From contig CAJZBQ010000018.1 in the NCBI GenBank assembly GCA_914767885.1, positions 434,001 to 498,000 of the forward strand: a DNA stretch of 64,000 nucleotides, in the 5' to 3' direction. Position numbers and translations under genes: made by a program. The notes under the pieces are model-generated. The model searched no databases and was not told the DNA's origin. It worked only from the letters and a program-made list of their open reading frames with translations. Positions 54,745 to 64,000 of this stretch are shown here, piece after piece. How positions within the stretch are numbered: the first letter of the stretch is position 1; each line of letters begins with the position of its first letter. Source of the DNA: Blepharisma stoltei (taxonomy: Eukaryota > Ciliophora > Heterotrichea > Heterotrichida > Blepharismidae).

Positions 54745-56536
54745 ATGAAAAGACATACTTCAATAGTCGAGAGAGCATTAGAAGACATCGGATGGGGCTC
54801 ATACCATAACAAATTATTCTTTAACTGCAGCTTTGTACATTTAATTTAGGGATGGGGTTGTGCTCTAATGTGGCTAAGCACCATCTCGAACATTTTAACA
54901 GAAAACAAAGAATTCAATGAGCTAGAAAGGGCAATTTTAGGAGCAGCCATAAATTTAGGCGCATTTGTAGGGTGCTTTGTCTTTGCCAGCTTATCTGATA
55001 AGTACGGAAGAACTTATACCTATTTATAAGGCACTTAAGTTTTATATTTTTATGAAAAATAATTATCAGGCAAGTTTTAATACGTATCAATGTGTGTATA
55101 TTTTCAAAAAAATCACTATAGTCACTTGCATAAGCGCTGTTGTTCTAGTCACATCGTTAAATTTTTTAATGACCCTTATAGGAGTAACATTTCTTGGTCT
55201 TGGGATTGGAGGCGACCTTTCTACTCCTCCGTCAGTCATGATTGAGAGCATTCCTCCAAGCTATCGAAAAAGAGTTGTCTTACTACCCCTTGCTTAGCAG
55301 CAAAACCACTGTAAAATATTTATTTTTGAATAAATTAATCCCGTTCATTAATAAGCAAAATATTCTACCCAAAATATTAGTTTGATATATAGCTATAATG
55401 ATTTATTATGATGAAATCTTTAGCTAATTATAATAAGTTTTTGATAGTTTCCATCCTAAAACATAAATCTTACTAATTAAATTAGATTTTATTTCAAACA
55501 TTTCCAATTTTGGATTTTTTCAAGTAAGAAAATTTTTTTTTAAACAAAAAAATTCCATTAACGAGAAAAAAATCATGCTCGCTAGTGTGGGGAGTTAATG
55601 AACATGGGTTATTGTATAGGACCAATGATAAGCCAACTCATTGCACTGGCAATTACTCTTTGGTGGAATTTTCATATAGAAAAATGGAGAGTTTTAGCCG
55701 GAGCCGTCACTGTCGTTACACTCTTAATTGCGTATTTTCGAGATGATGTATTAGAAAGCCCAATATATCTTTATAAAAGAAGAGATACAGAATTTATATC
55801 AGTTATTGTCCAAATCGCACAAAGTAATAACAGGTTGAGCTATGAATTTAAAGCGCCATTACTTATATCAGAGCACCCTCCTGGCACAATAGATGATTTT
55901 GGTCACCATGTTTCTATTAAAGATATATTTAAGTCTCCAAACCGCTTTACCACAATCATGCTATCCCTTTCACAATTTTTGTTTTACTTCAGCTTTATTG
56001 GCTGCTTACTTTTATTTCCCCATATATTGGCATCACAGTCTATGGAAACAACATATGTCGTCTTAATCTCACAACAACTTTCAGGATTATTAGGATTAAT
56101 TCTGGCATCAAAAATGGTTGATACTTGTTTTGGTAGAAAATGGACTATGAGTGTAGGGTTTATTTTTTGCGGAATAATGACGCTTGTATTTATATTAGCA
56201 GAAGATTTTTATATTGTAAAAATTATATAGTCAACCATATTTTCTGGTCTGATTTATTTTGGATTATTAATAGGCATCGCATCGAAAAATTTAATAACCC
56301 CAGAGAGTTATAAAGAAGATTTAAGAGGAACTGGGGTTGGCTTTGTCATGGCAGTATCAAGAACAGCGGGAATTATCGCTCCTGTGTGGGAAGGATTTAT
56401 AAATGACACATTTGGACCCAAAGGAACTACAGCTTCATTTGGATTGATTTTTATATTTGCTGGAATAACAAGCCTATTTCTGCATGATACTAGGAAAATC
56501 ATATACAAGATGCCAAGAACAATTGCGATTTCTTAA
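54745..56536 (+). CDS. MFS transporter, paralogue 2
   Basis: 454 residues after two 15-nt introns, an 82-bp IES and a family A MITE. It is a tandem duplicate of the upstream gene: VERALEDIGWGSYHNKLFF, GWGCALMWLSTISNI, SLSDKYGRTYIFKKITIV, FLGLGIGGDLSTPPSVMIES, NMGYCIGPMISQLIALAITL, CFGRKWTMSVGF and GLIFIFAGITSLF all correspond. It differs in a His-rich central loop (EHPPGTIDDFGHHVSIKDIF). It is a plasma-membrane or vacuolar transporter of unknown substrate. Intron positions are conserved with paralogue 1, but no IES or MITE position is. Confidence 0.9.
54835..54849 (+). other. 15-nt intron
   Basis: GTACATTTAATTTAG, after NCSF. Confidence 0.92.
55015..55096. mobile_element. TA-bounded IES, 82 bp
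   Basis: Starts TATACCTATTTATAAGG and ends CAATGTGTG before TA. Removal gives GGA AGA ACT TAT ATT TTC; the paralogue has an uninterrupted GRSFIF here. Confidence 0.93.
55283..55594. mobile_element. MITE family A copy (A12), degenerate
   Basis: Flanked by TTA (55280-55282, 55595-55597). Ends CTACCCCTTGCTTAGCAG and GCTAGTGTGGGGAG. The core AATGATTTATTATGATGAAATCTTTAGC fits the family. Excision joins GTC TTA ATG AAC, as in the paralogue. Confidence 0.88.
56216..56230 (+). other. 15-nt intron
   Basis: GTAAAAATTATATAG, after DFYI. Confidence 0.92.
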
Positions 56537-56588
56537 TATTTCTCCTTAAAACTAATAATATGTTCAGACTTTACTAGATTTTAAGCTC

Positions 56589-56871
56589 AATTACTAATGA
56601 ACAAAAAATTTTCTACAAAGGGGATTGATAGATAAGTAATAATTATTAGTATAATCAAATCCCGATGAATTCTGTTTAATCTTAAACAAATTGCATTTTA
56701 AAACCTAAATTTTACAAATTAAATATTTGCTTCCCAAATTTTTACGAAATTGGATTTTTTAAATTTCACAAAAAATTACTGTAAAATTTATATATATAAT
56801 TTTTGCTAAAAAAAATTAAACCCTCTTTGTAAGTTAACAAGATATTTTTGTTCTATCATAAAGGGGGGTAA
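56589..56871. mobile_element. MITE family A copy (A13), degenerate, intergenic
   Basis: The core CTAAATTTTACAAATTAAATATTTGCTTCCC and AGATAAGTAATAATTATTAGTATAATC is family A. The right end is GTTCTATCATAAAGGGGGG followed by TAA. The left terminus has decayed near 56590. Confidence 0.6.
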
Positions 56872-56934
56872 TGATTTTCCGGTTTCATTTTCTTTTTTTT
56901 AAAACTTGAGCTTCTTATTATGCAAAAATAATTA

Positions 56935-58109
56935 ATGTTTAAAAACCCCTTCAATTGATGGAAACGACGCGTTGTCCCTTGCAACACCCCAGTTTTTGCA
57001 TCAGAAAGCCCATCAAACTCCTCTTTAAGAGCAAGCCATGAATATGTGAACATAAACTTTGACTCAAGTATTAGGGATAGAGATAGAACAGCCTTAGTGG
57101 ATGACTTGTCATCACTGGAAAAACTCTCATTTTTGCCTTTGCCGAATGGGAAAAGTGTAAATAGCTATTCAAAGTTCGATTTGAATAATTTTTCACTCAA
57201 TTTCAACAACATGTTGGTAAAATCTAAACAGAATGACATTGGAAAATTGCCAATCGAGTACTTTGACGTCATTCTTTATGACTTTTGTCGAGAAACTCTA
57301 AATAAAGACCTCGACAAGAATTGTATAAAATTAATCAAAAAACTCCATCACATTTATAGGTTACAGTCAAGTGCAATGGACCTTAAAGAAGCTGAAGCGG
57401 TTTTGCTGAATGAAAATTTACAGGTGATTACTGAAAAAAATCCAAACGCAATCAACGATTATAATTTGGTAAAAGAAGCTTTAAAAATCTTATCCTCCAT
57501 TGCAATAAAATGAGGCTTCATAAGAATAGAAGATTACTTGTATAGGCTAGTTGGGAATGGAGCTAATGTATGTATGCTTGATTTAAAAGAAATAAACTCA
57601 GAAATATTTTCAGCTGAATCGATTTGACTAGCAATAAATCTTCCAAAAGAGCCTTTGTGTAACTTAGCCGATGACCAGCTAATGCAGAATTCACAAACAT
57701 TGATATCACAGCTGCCAGAACTGATTGGCGCTTTGGTCGCACTCAATAAAGACTGCGATTTCTCTACAACTCCTTCTATAGCTGGATTAGTAGCTTCAAA
57801 GAACTCCGAAGTAGAAGTTTTAACAGGAATTTCTCCTGATTACAATGCAAATATATACCATTCTTAATTATTTCACAATTTTTTTCATATAAATCCTCCT
57901 CCTTTTTGCATTTTAATTAAATCGCTATAGTTGACTACGCCCAATTAAAACTGAAGCACGGGGTGTTTAAATGCTTCAACAAAAACAAATTCAGAGACGC
58001 TGTCAACAACTTGTACAAAAAACTCAAAGAATTCGAGTCTGTCTTCCGACATTTCGAATATGGACTTATTTCAAATCTGGTAACAATAACTCAAAATAAT
58101 GAAACTTAA
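56935..58109 (+). CDS. unknown helical protein
   Basis: Reconstructed 366 residues, in frame after a 74-bp IES. The start ATG at 56935 gives MFKNPFNWWKRRVVPC, with one TGA Trp; the downstream GTG start is not needed. The centre is helical (LPIEYFDVILYDFCRETL, CIKLIKKLHHIYRLQSSA, LVKEALKILSSIAIKW). The C terminus after the IES is YAQLKLKHGVFKCFNKNKF followed by VNNLYKKLKEFESVFRHF. Further TGA Trp occur at 57511 and 57625. No family is recognised. Confidence 0.65.
57852..57925. mobile_element. TA-bounded IES, 74 bp
   Basis: Starts TATACCATTCTTAATT and ends TTAATTAAATCGC before TA. Removal joins GCA AAT ATA GTT GAC (NANIVDYAQLK) and exposes ~60 further residues of coding sequence. Confidence 0.82.
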
Positions 58110-58111
58110 TA

Positions 58112-59899
58112 TTAATAGTTTAATTTAGACTTCAAGTCTGTCATCGTCTTTATCAATTTCAGCTTTTCTTTTTGGCTGAACTTATGGGAGTTCGCAAAAT
58201 CATGAGCCATCTGCACAGGGTCATCGCCTGGCCTGATTTCGAATTTTTCTGTTTTACCTGGGCCGAGGTTAATTTGTATGACGACTGGTTTTTCTTCGTC
58301 AGAGCTTTTGTCGCTTTCGTCACTTTCGTCGAATTCTACTATTTCTTGGACGTTTTTGGGAAGCTCGTGGTCTGATTTAGATTCTTCGCTGTCTGAAGAA
58401 CTTTCTTCGTTTTGGGAAGGAGCGAAGTATTGGTAAGGATATGTTGAGACTCTTTCTTTGTCTTCTTCAGGATGAGATTCGAAGTTTTGGGGTGTAGTTT
58501 GGATTGGTGAGTCTGTGTGGATTTCGATTTTAAGATCTTTGGAGTCTAAGGGTTCAATTTGTGCTGGACTAGAAAATCCTTTGATGGATTCATAATCTGT
58601 ATTTTTTTCTATATTTTTTAATGATTCTAAATTTGTATTGATTTCAGTGCTAATAGGGTTTTCAGATTCCTCTATTGGAGCAGCTTTAGAACCTTTCTGT
58701 ACATTTTGCTTTTCTATCAAATCTGGCGATTTTATCTTCAAGGAAACTGCATGTGCTTTTCATTCTTCTTCAGATTTTCTGCTTCCATTGCTATTTTCTT
58801 CTTCTACGCTGTCAAAAATAGGCTCTAATTTAAGGTCCACAATCTTCACGTCATTTTGTAAGACATCACTGACCTCACTTTCTGTCTGAGAAGGCCGTCC
58901 TCCTATGCTATCACGTGCACTATTAATAACATTAGCATTACTTTCCCTTTCTGATTTCTCCAAATGTGCAGATTTTTTAAATTCAATGTCATCAGTAGAT
59001 TTTTTTTCTTCAATAATTTCGCTTTCTTGGTTAAAATGAGAGCTTTTTGTACTCAGACTTAGCTCACTTGGCCTAATATCATTTTTAGCTTTTTTTCTAT
59101 TTGAGTCTTGAGTGGAGTTTTCAATATTCGGATTACCTTTAGTTGTATATGGCTCATATACATTTTTTCTATCAAAGGCATTTTTAGATTCATCTTTTAC
59201 GGAAACTATTTTTATGTTTTCTTCTCGTAGCATTGATCTGATTCCTGCAGTTATCAATAACTGTTGTAGTTCATCTTCTTTGTAGAATTTTTGAATAAAC
59301 TGAGAAGAATTTATATTTTTTTCTGATCCCATTATTTTTGATGCGAGCCTTTTAACCAAAACTGGCTTACTTTTATACAATTCTTGGGCATATTTTTTTA
59401 TTTCGCTTTCAGTCAATTTTCCTTCACCTTCAGCTAGATAGGGAGATACAACAACAGCGACTTCAATCAAATCTTCAATCAGTTTACGGGTATTATTTTC
59501 ATTTATAGAGCTTTCCCCATCTATTTCAAAGTATTTTGAGAGTAATTTAATTTTTTCACTCAAACTGCCTTGTCCCATGAGAGCTGAAGATAAATAAAGT
59601 TTTTTAGTGAAAAAATTTCCATCTTCATCTTGAAGGACATTGGAAAAATAGTGGAATGGAGATTCTGGGCTTGCTAATAAGTCTACTTGAATGCCAATAT
59701 TCTTGCAGGCAAGTTCTAGCTGTGTAAAGGTCAGTTTTCCTGATTTTCCTTTTAGCAAAAATTCATTTGAAAGAGCTTTAGCAGATTTGTTGGAAAAAGG
59801 ACCTTCATTTTCATGCTGGTTGATTATAATTTCTTCTTCAGGAAGTTCTTTTGTTGGGGACAACTCAGAGCCTCCAGTTCTCCCATTGCAGCATCCCAT
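58112..59899 (-). CDS. MGCC-type lipid-anchored candidate protein
   Basis: 595 residues with one TGA Trp (58761-58763). The N terminus MGCCNGRTGGS suits N-myristoylation at Gly2 plus palmitoylation at Cys3/Cys4, so membrane attachment is likely. Residues ~40-240 are helical and resemble a degenerate EF-hand/TBC-like helical fold (GKLTFTQLELACKNIGIQVD, KYFEIDGESSINENNTRKLI), but without clear calcium loops. Residues ~250-480 are acidic and low complexity. The C-terminal ~60 residues (INLGPGKTEKFEIRPGDDP then AHDFANSHKF) look like a small folded module. The function is unknown; a signalling scaffold is plausible. Confidence 0.7.
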
Positions 59900-59934
59900 T
59901 TTCAATTATTATTTATAATAGAATATTTAAAATG

Positions 59935-60180
59935 GAAGTTAGGTTCTAGTCTTATTCATCAGGCTATCCCTATTATAAAATAGTCCTCGCTTCTTGAGAG
60001 TCTCGGCTTAAAGTGAAGAGGTCTGTCCTAAGTCTGCATGGACTAGAGAAGTCTGAAAGTACTTAATAATTTAAACGGTTCAACGCTTGGGCTGGTCCAC
60101 CTACTGTTGTTTAAAGCCGTTATTGAAGCTGGAGTTATTATAAGCGCTAGAGAAATTCCCTAAAACTAAAATTATTTAAA
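59935..60180 (+). mobile_element. SINE-like element, family III, second copy
   Basis: Begins AAAATGGAAGTTAGG and shows the same ordered blocks as 1533-1815 on the other strand (AAACGGTTCAACGC, GGGCTGGTCCACC, CTGTTGTTTAAAGC). AATATTTAAAA and AATTATTTAAAA flank it as possible target copies. It lies between the MGCC gene start and the kinase gene. Confidence 0.5.
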
Positions 60181-60252
60181 ACAATCAATCTGCTTGCCCA
60201 TTACAAATATTTTATCTGTCGTTATGATTATCTAAAATTTTTCTAAATTTTG

Positions 60253-60382
60253 TAACGATGACCCCCCCCTCGATCTTCATATCTATTGCAACAAAAATTG
60301 TTTTTTTTATATAAAATTTTATATTAAAAAATTGCATTTTTGTTGCAGCAGACATGAAGATCGAAGGGGGGGTCATCGTTAT
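60253..60382. mobile_element. compact foldback element, intergenic
   Basis: AACGATGACCCCCCC plus TCGATCTTCATATCTATTGC at the left pairs with GCAGACATGAAGATCG plus GGGGGGGTCATCGTT at the right. The A+T-rich loop is ~50 bp. No coding. It resembles no other family here in end sequence. Confidence 0.85.
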
Positions 60383-60610
60383 TTAATCAATAAATTATTA
60401 AAAAAAACATCTAAATCTATCAAATATGCATTGAAATTTAAAAAATTAATCAACAGTCCATAAATTATTCATTCCAATAAATTTCAGGACTTTTCTGGAA
60501 GAAATTAGAGCGCATAAACAATTTAGGGAAAAGTAACAGAAGTTTCTGATAAATAAAAAAAAATTTATCTTATAGTAACACCATAATGGCTGTGAACTTT
60601 ATATAAATAT

Positions 60611-62379
60611 ATGATTTCTATCTTTGAAGAAACTGATATCAAAGTCAATGGCTGTTCATCATTTTGGCATTCCATTGATGAGCGATGGCTAGAAGACATT
60701 AAAGAAAATAAAATTTATGAAGGCTCCCTAAGATTGCCAGCCTCAAACTCAATAGGCAAGGAAAGACATTTCGTGCTGACAAAAACTTCAATATACTCAA
60801 TGAATAAAAAGAACTCTCGGTCTCCTCAGCTGATGTCAAAAATCAATTGGAAGCTTGTTGAGCCTTTTATCGAGCATAACACAGGAGATGAACGTTACGG
60901 TTTTAAAATTTTTCAAAATAAAATCTTTCAGGATTTTTATGCAAAAAATTCTGATGACCTAGATTCATGGCTTCACCATCTTTCTTATGTGTCGATAATG
61001 ACTGATCTTGAAGATGATTATTCAATCATAAGAGAGGTCGGCAAGGGGAGCTTTGCAAACGTATTTCTTTCCCAAGATTTAGATAACGATGAAAAGTATG
61101 CTATTAAGGCAATTTCTAAAAGCAAAAGCTTTAAAGACGCTTATAATAGCATTGGGATGATCAATGAAATTGAAGTCATGAGAAAAGTCAAGCATCCTTA
61201 TATTCTTACACTGCATAAAATATATGAGAGCGAAAACCATGTATATTTGGTTTTAGATTATGTAGAAGGAGGAGAACTATTACAGAGATTAATGACGCAT
61301 GGAAAAATCCCAGAATCATCTGCAGTCAAATTTTGTGCGAATTTATTGGATGCTCTCGACTATCTGCATTCTATGAATATTATGCATAGGGATATAAAAC
61401 CAGAAAATATCCTGATGGTAGAGAGAGGTAATGATTTTGAATTTAAAATTTCAGATTTTGGCTTAGCGCTGCAAACTGAAGAAAAGCAAGACTTAAGGTG
61501 TGGATCTCCAGGATATGTAGCTCCAGAGATATTGAGGAAGGAGCCTTATGACAAAAGAATTGATGCGTTTAGTGCTGGGATTTTGATGTTTGTGATATTG
61601 TCTGGGAGAACACCATTTCCAGGGAAAGATACAAAAGAAATTTTAAGTAGAAATAAAGAGTGCATGATTCACTATCAAAGCAAATATTGGAGTGATGTCT
61701 CTATGAAAGCAATCGATTTAATCCAACGCCTTACTGATCCTAACCCAAATTTCAGGATTTCTATAAGTGATGCTAAGCAGCATCCTTGGGTTTCATTTTT
61801 ATTTACTCAGCTCCCACTTATGTGAGTGAGGAAATTTTTATTCGCTAACGGAGGGGTTTAATTTTTTTTTTAAATTTTATAATAAATTTTATATACAAAA
61901 ATAAAATTAATTTGTAAAAATTTTTGTTTTAAAATGAGAGCTGTTTAAAATTGTAAAGAATTAGTTAGAGATTTTATTATAATAATTATCGCTTATATAT
62001 CAAAATATTTTTTTCATAAAAATTTTTATATTAAAAAATTTATTGCCGCTCACGAATGGTGGTTTTGACCAAAAATAGAGATTATTATAATAGTTTTGTT
62101 CGTACACAGAGTGCGTGAGGTAGAAACAAAAAAAATCAGCAATTTCCGAAACAACAGGAAGGACAGCTAAGAGAAAGATATGCTGCCCCAAATAGTGAAA
62201 ATTCAAGTATGATTAAAGTAAGCCATAGAGTTCATAATGATAAAAGAAGGGAACAAGGAACTGCTACAGAAAGAAGTGGACGAACTGCACAGAGTTTGTT
62301 TGAAGTAGCAATAAACAAGCATAAAAAAATAGTTTCTCCTTCAATCAGAGCTAAGATGGCAATTTCTGTTGGGCAATAA
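60611..62379 (+). CDS. PH-domain CaMK-type serine/threonine kinase
   Basis: Reconstructed 483 residues. Residues ~35-125 resemble a pleckstrin homology domain (IYEGSLRLPASNSIGKERHF, then the C-terminal helix DDLDSWLHHL). The kinase domain follows: VGKGSFANVFL Gly loop, AIKAISK (catalytic Lys), HRDIKPENIL loop, SDFGLAL, GYVAPEIL and HPWVSF at the lobe end. The style is CAMK group. After a 317-bp element the protein continues ~80 residues (NKKNQQFPKQQEGQLRERY, IKVSHRVHNDKRREQG) rich in Arg/Gln. PH domains usually direct to phosphoinositide membranes. All catalytic residues are present. Confidence 0.9.
61804..62120. mobile_element. MITE-like element (family A core, CTCAG end) in kinase gene
   Basis: TA at 61804-61805 and 62121-62122. 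Left CTCAGCTCCCACTTATGTGAG, right GTGCGTGAGG. The interior has the family A core (GTTAGAGATTTTATTATAATAA) and a subterminal CGCTCACGAATGGTGG. Removal joins TTA TTT AGA AAC (FLFRNKKNQ). Confidence 0.8.
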
Positions 62380-62429
62380 AACTTTTTGATTATCAATAAT
62401 ATATTTATAGGCAAATAAAGTTCTAGCTC

Positions 62430-62712
62430 TTCTCTCCATAAGTGAGCAAACATTTTATACGAAAATTAAAAAATCTCAATTCGAAAATAATGGAACGTCA
62501 AAAATTTAATTTTAATTTGTATGTTTTATGTTTTAAAATGTTTAAAATCAACATAATTGTCTAGAGATTTATTATAATAATTATCACTTACATACAAAAA
62601 TATTTTTTTCACGAAAAATTTTTATATAAATCTTTGTTTCCTTACGGAGGATGGTTTTTTACCTAAGATTAGGGATGCCTCCAATGGCGATGTTGATAAC
62701 GGAGGGGGGGAG
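62430..62712. mobile_element. MITE family A copy (A15), intergenic
   Basis: Left CTCTCCATAAGTGAGC, right AACGGAGGGGGGGAG followed by TTA. Core GTCTAGAGATTTATTATAATAATTATCACTTA. Left flank triplet unclear. Confidence 0.7.
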
Positions 62713-62839
62713 TTAATTAATAAGCATAAAAAAATTTATTAAAAAATTTTTATCTGAATTTATTATAAGGAGTGTTTTTAAATTGAATTTATGGCTTGTG
62801 ATGCGAAAATATAAAATGCCTTAAAGAAAGCCTGCTAAT

Positions 62840-63127
62840 TCCCTGCCTCTCGGCGAGCGAACAAAAATTTTTTTTTAAAAAGTTATATAAAATTTTTATC
62901 TTAAATTTTTTTTTCAATTTTCGCAAAAATTTAGAAGTAAAAATTAATTTAATTTGCAAAATTTATGTTTTAAAAAAAGTTTAACAGAATTAGCTAGTGA
63001 GTTCATTATATTAATTACCACTTATATATCAAAATGTTTTTTCAAAAATTTTTGTTCGCTTACGGGAGGTGGGTTTTAACTGAAAAATAGATATTTTTCC
63101 TGTGTTTTGTTCTCTCACGGAGGTAGA
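62840..63127. mobile_element. MITE family A copy (A16), intergenic
   Basis: Left CTGCCTCTCGGCGAGCGAAC, right GTTCTCTCACGGAGGTAGAG. Core AACAGAATTAGCTAGTGAGTTCATTATATTAATTACCAC. It is tandem with A15. Confidence 0.72.
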
Positions 63128-63954
63128 GAAAAGATTAAATAGTTAAATATTATTTAAAGAATTAAAACACATTGATTAATTGTCTTCTTTAGATTCTAGC
63201 AGCTTTCAGCTAACTTTTTGTTCTTAATCCAAATATTTTTATACAGCTTAATAACTATATCTTGCTGATGAGGGAAAAAGTGTAAATATGAGCAAGTAGA
63301 AAGTATTGGTCCGAATATTGAGTGTGATATAATATGATTTTCTCCATTTTTTATAGCTTCACATATTAAAATTTTCACATGCCAAATACCATAAGCAACT
63401 TAGGTAGCAATATTATATAGGGACCTCAGAATTTTAAGCTAATCTTAGAATCAACTTCAAAATTGCTATATCATATAATTTCTCATGGCCATCTGCCTGC
63501 TATTAACTTTTTCTAGATTATGATTATATCATTCATATTAAACAAAATATAATAATCCGTAAATGCATTGGGAAAATTATTAAAAGGTGAGTTCCCATTT
63601 AACTAATTACAAAAATCATTCATTCTTTATTCTTTATTGAATCAAAGAAATGCGTTTTTTATGAGAATATCAAGTCAAATACCATTTTACTTACTCTATC
63701 ACAGTTAAAGAATATCTCATGAGTTTTCTTAACTTAATAGTGAATTAAATCTTATTGTAATAAAATTGATATATCATTAAACACTTTTTATGTCTAGCAA
63801 ACATGAAAAAAGAGAGTTTGAATTATTTAACTGATAGCCTAATTAATAAAAAATAAATAAATCTTATTTTACAATTAATATTCTTCTTTACATAATTCTC
63901 AAGTTTTATCAAAAACCTAAAATATTGTGAATTCAACTTCTTATTGTTGAAAAA
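63128..63954. other. intergenic, no supported gene
   Basis: A+T-rich. A 60-residue minus-strand ORF (63196-63378, MKILICEAIKNGENH) has no supporting feature and is not called. Confidence 0.4.
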
Positions 63955-64000
63955 ATGGGTAAAAAGCCTTGGGTAATCGGTGGCATTTTGAGTTGCTGCG
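63955..64000 (+). CDS. possible gene start cut by window edge
   Basis: ATG opens MGKKPWVIGGILSCC to the window end. MGKK.. then a hydrophobic GILSCC could be an N-terminal membrane segment. Too short to identify. Confidence 0.25.
   Translation, partial: MGKKPWVIGGILSCC

Overview
The window looks like micronuclear (germline) DNA of a heterotrich ciliate, most likely Blepharisma. Three independent lines support this. (1) UGA is read as tryptophan: many conserved genes run through in-frame TGA at positions where the family has Trp (for example the PHD finger at 28822 and the TTLL1 N terminus), while TAA and TAG are the real stops. (2) Introns are 15 or 16 nt, GTA...AG; ten can be placed. (3) Conserved genes are interrupted by DNA that must be removed to restore the frame. 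That DNA is short TA-bounded internal eliminated sequences (IESs), MITE-like elements with terminal inverted repeats, and SINE-like retroelements with target-site duplications. When these are subtracted, most interrupted genes checked give a coding length divisible by three and an uninterrupted protein. The dynein fragment cannot be tested by length, and the coiled-coil gene at 43.9-46.3 kb keeps an unresolved C terminus.

Layout. 0-7 kb: 5' end of a cytoplasmic dynein-1 heavy chain (-), a CBM20-like starch-binding protein (+), a secreted S28 serine peptidase (-), proteasome alpha-3 (+). 6.8-14.3 kb: a ~1,750-residue low-complexity protein with an IQ motif and a possible DUF4378-like C terminus (-), and an unknown gene. 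15-23 kb: unknown coiled-coil genes, ATP-dependent PEP carboxykinase (-). 23-33 kb: cullin (+), HMG-box protein (+), PHD protein (+), two EF-hand paralogues (+). 33-44 kb: outer-arm docking-type coiled-coil protein (-), multi-PHD protein (+), TTLL1 polyglutamylase (+), an unknown ciliate protein (+), a four-helix membrane protein (-). 44-52 kb: coiled coil (-), PLP-homeostasis protein (-), BCAS3-like propeller (-), ureohydrolase (-). 52-56.5 kb: tandem MFS transporter paralogues (+). 57-62.4 kb: unknown (+), MGCC-type lipid-anchored candidate (-), PH plus CaMK-type kinase (+). 62.4-64 kb: MITEs and a gene start.

There is no operon logic: genes are single transcription units on both strands. 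Motility and ciliary functions recur (dynein, docking factor, TTLL1, possible centrosomal protein). What ties the window together is developmental genome editing. I count about 13 short or medium TA-bounded IESs, more than 20 TIR elements in several families (some nested), and about ten SINE-like insertions. No transposase, integrase or reverse transcriptase reading frame was recognised, so all mobile DNA here appears non-autonomous. Coordinates of genes below span the inserted DNA.
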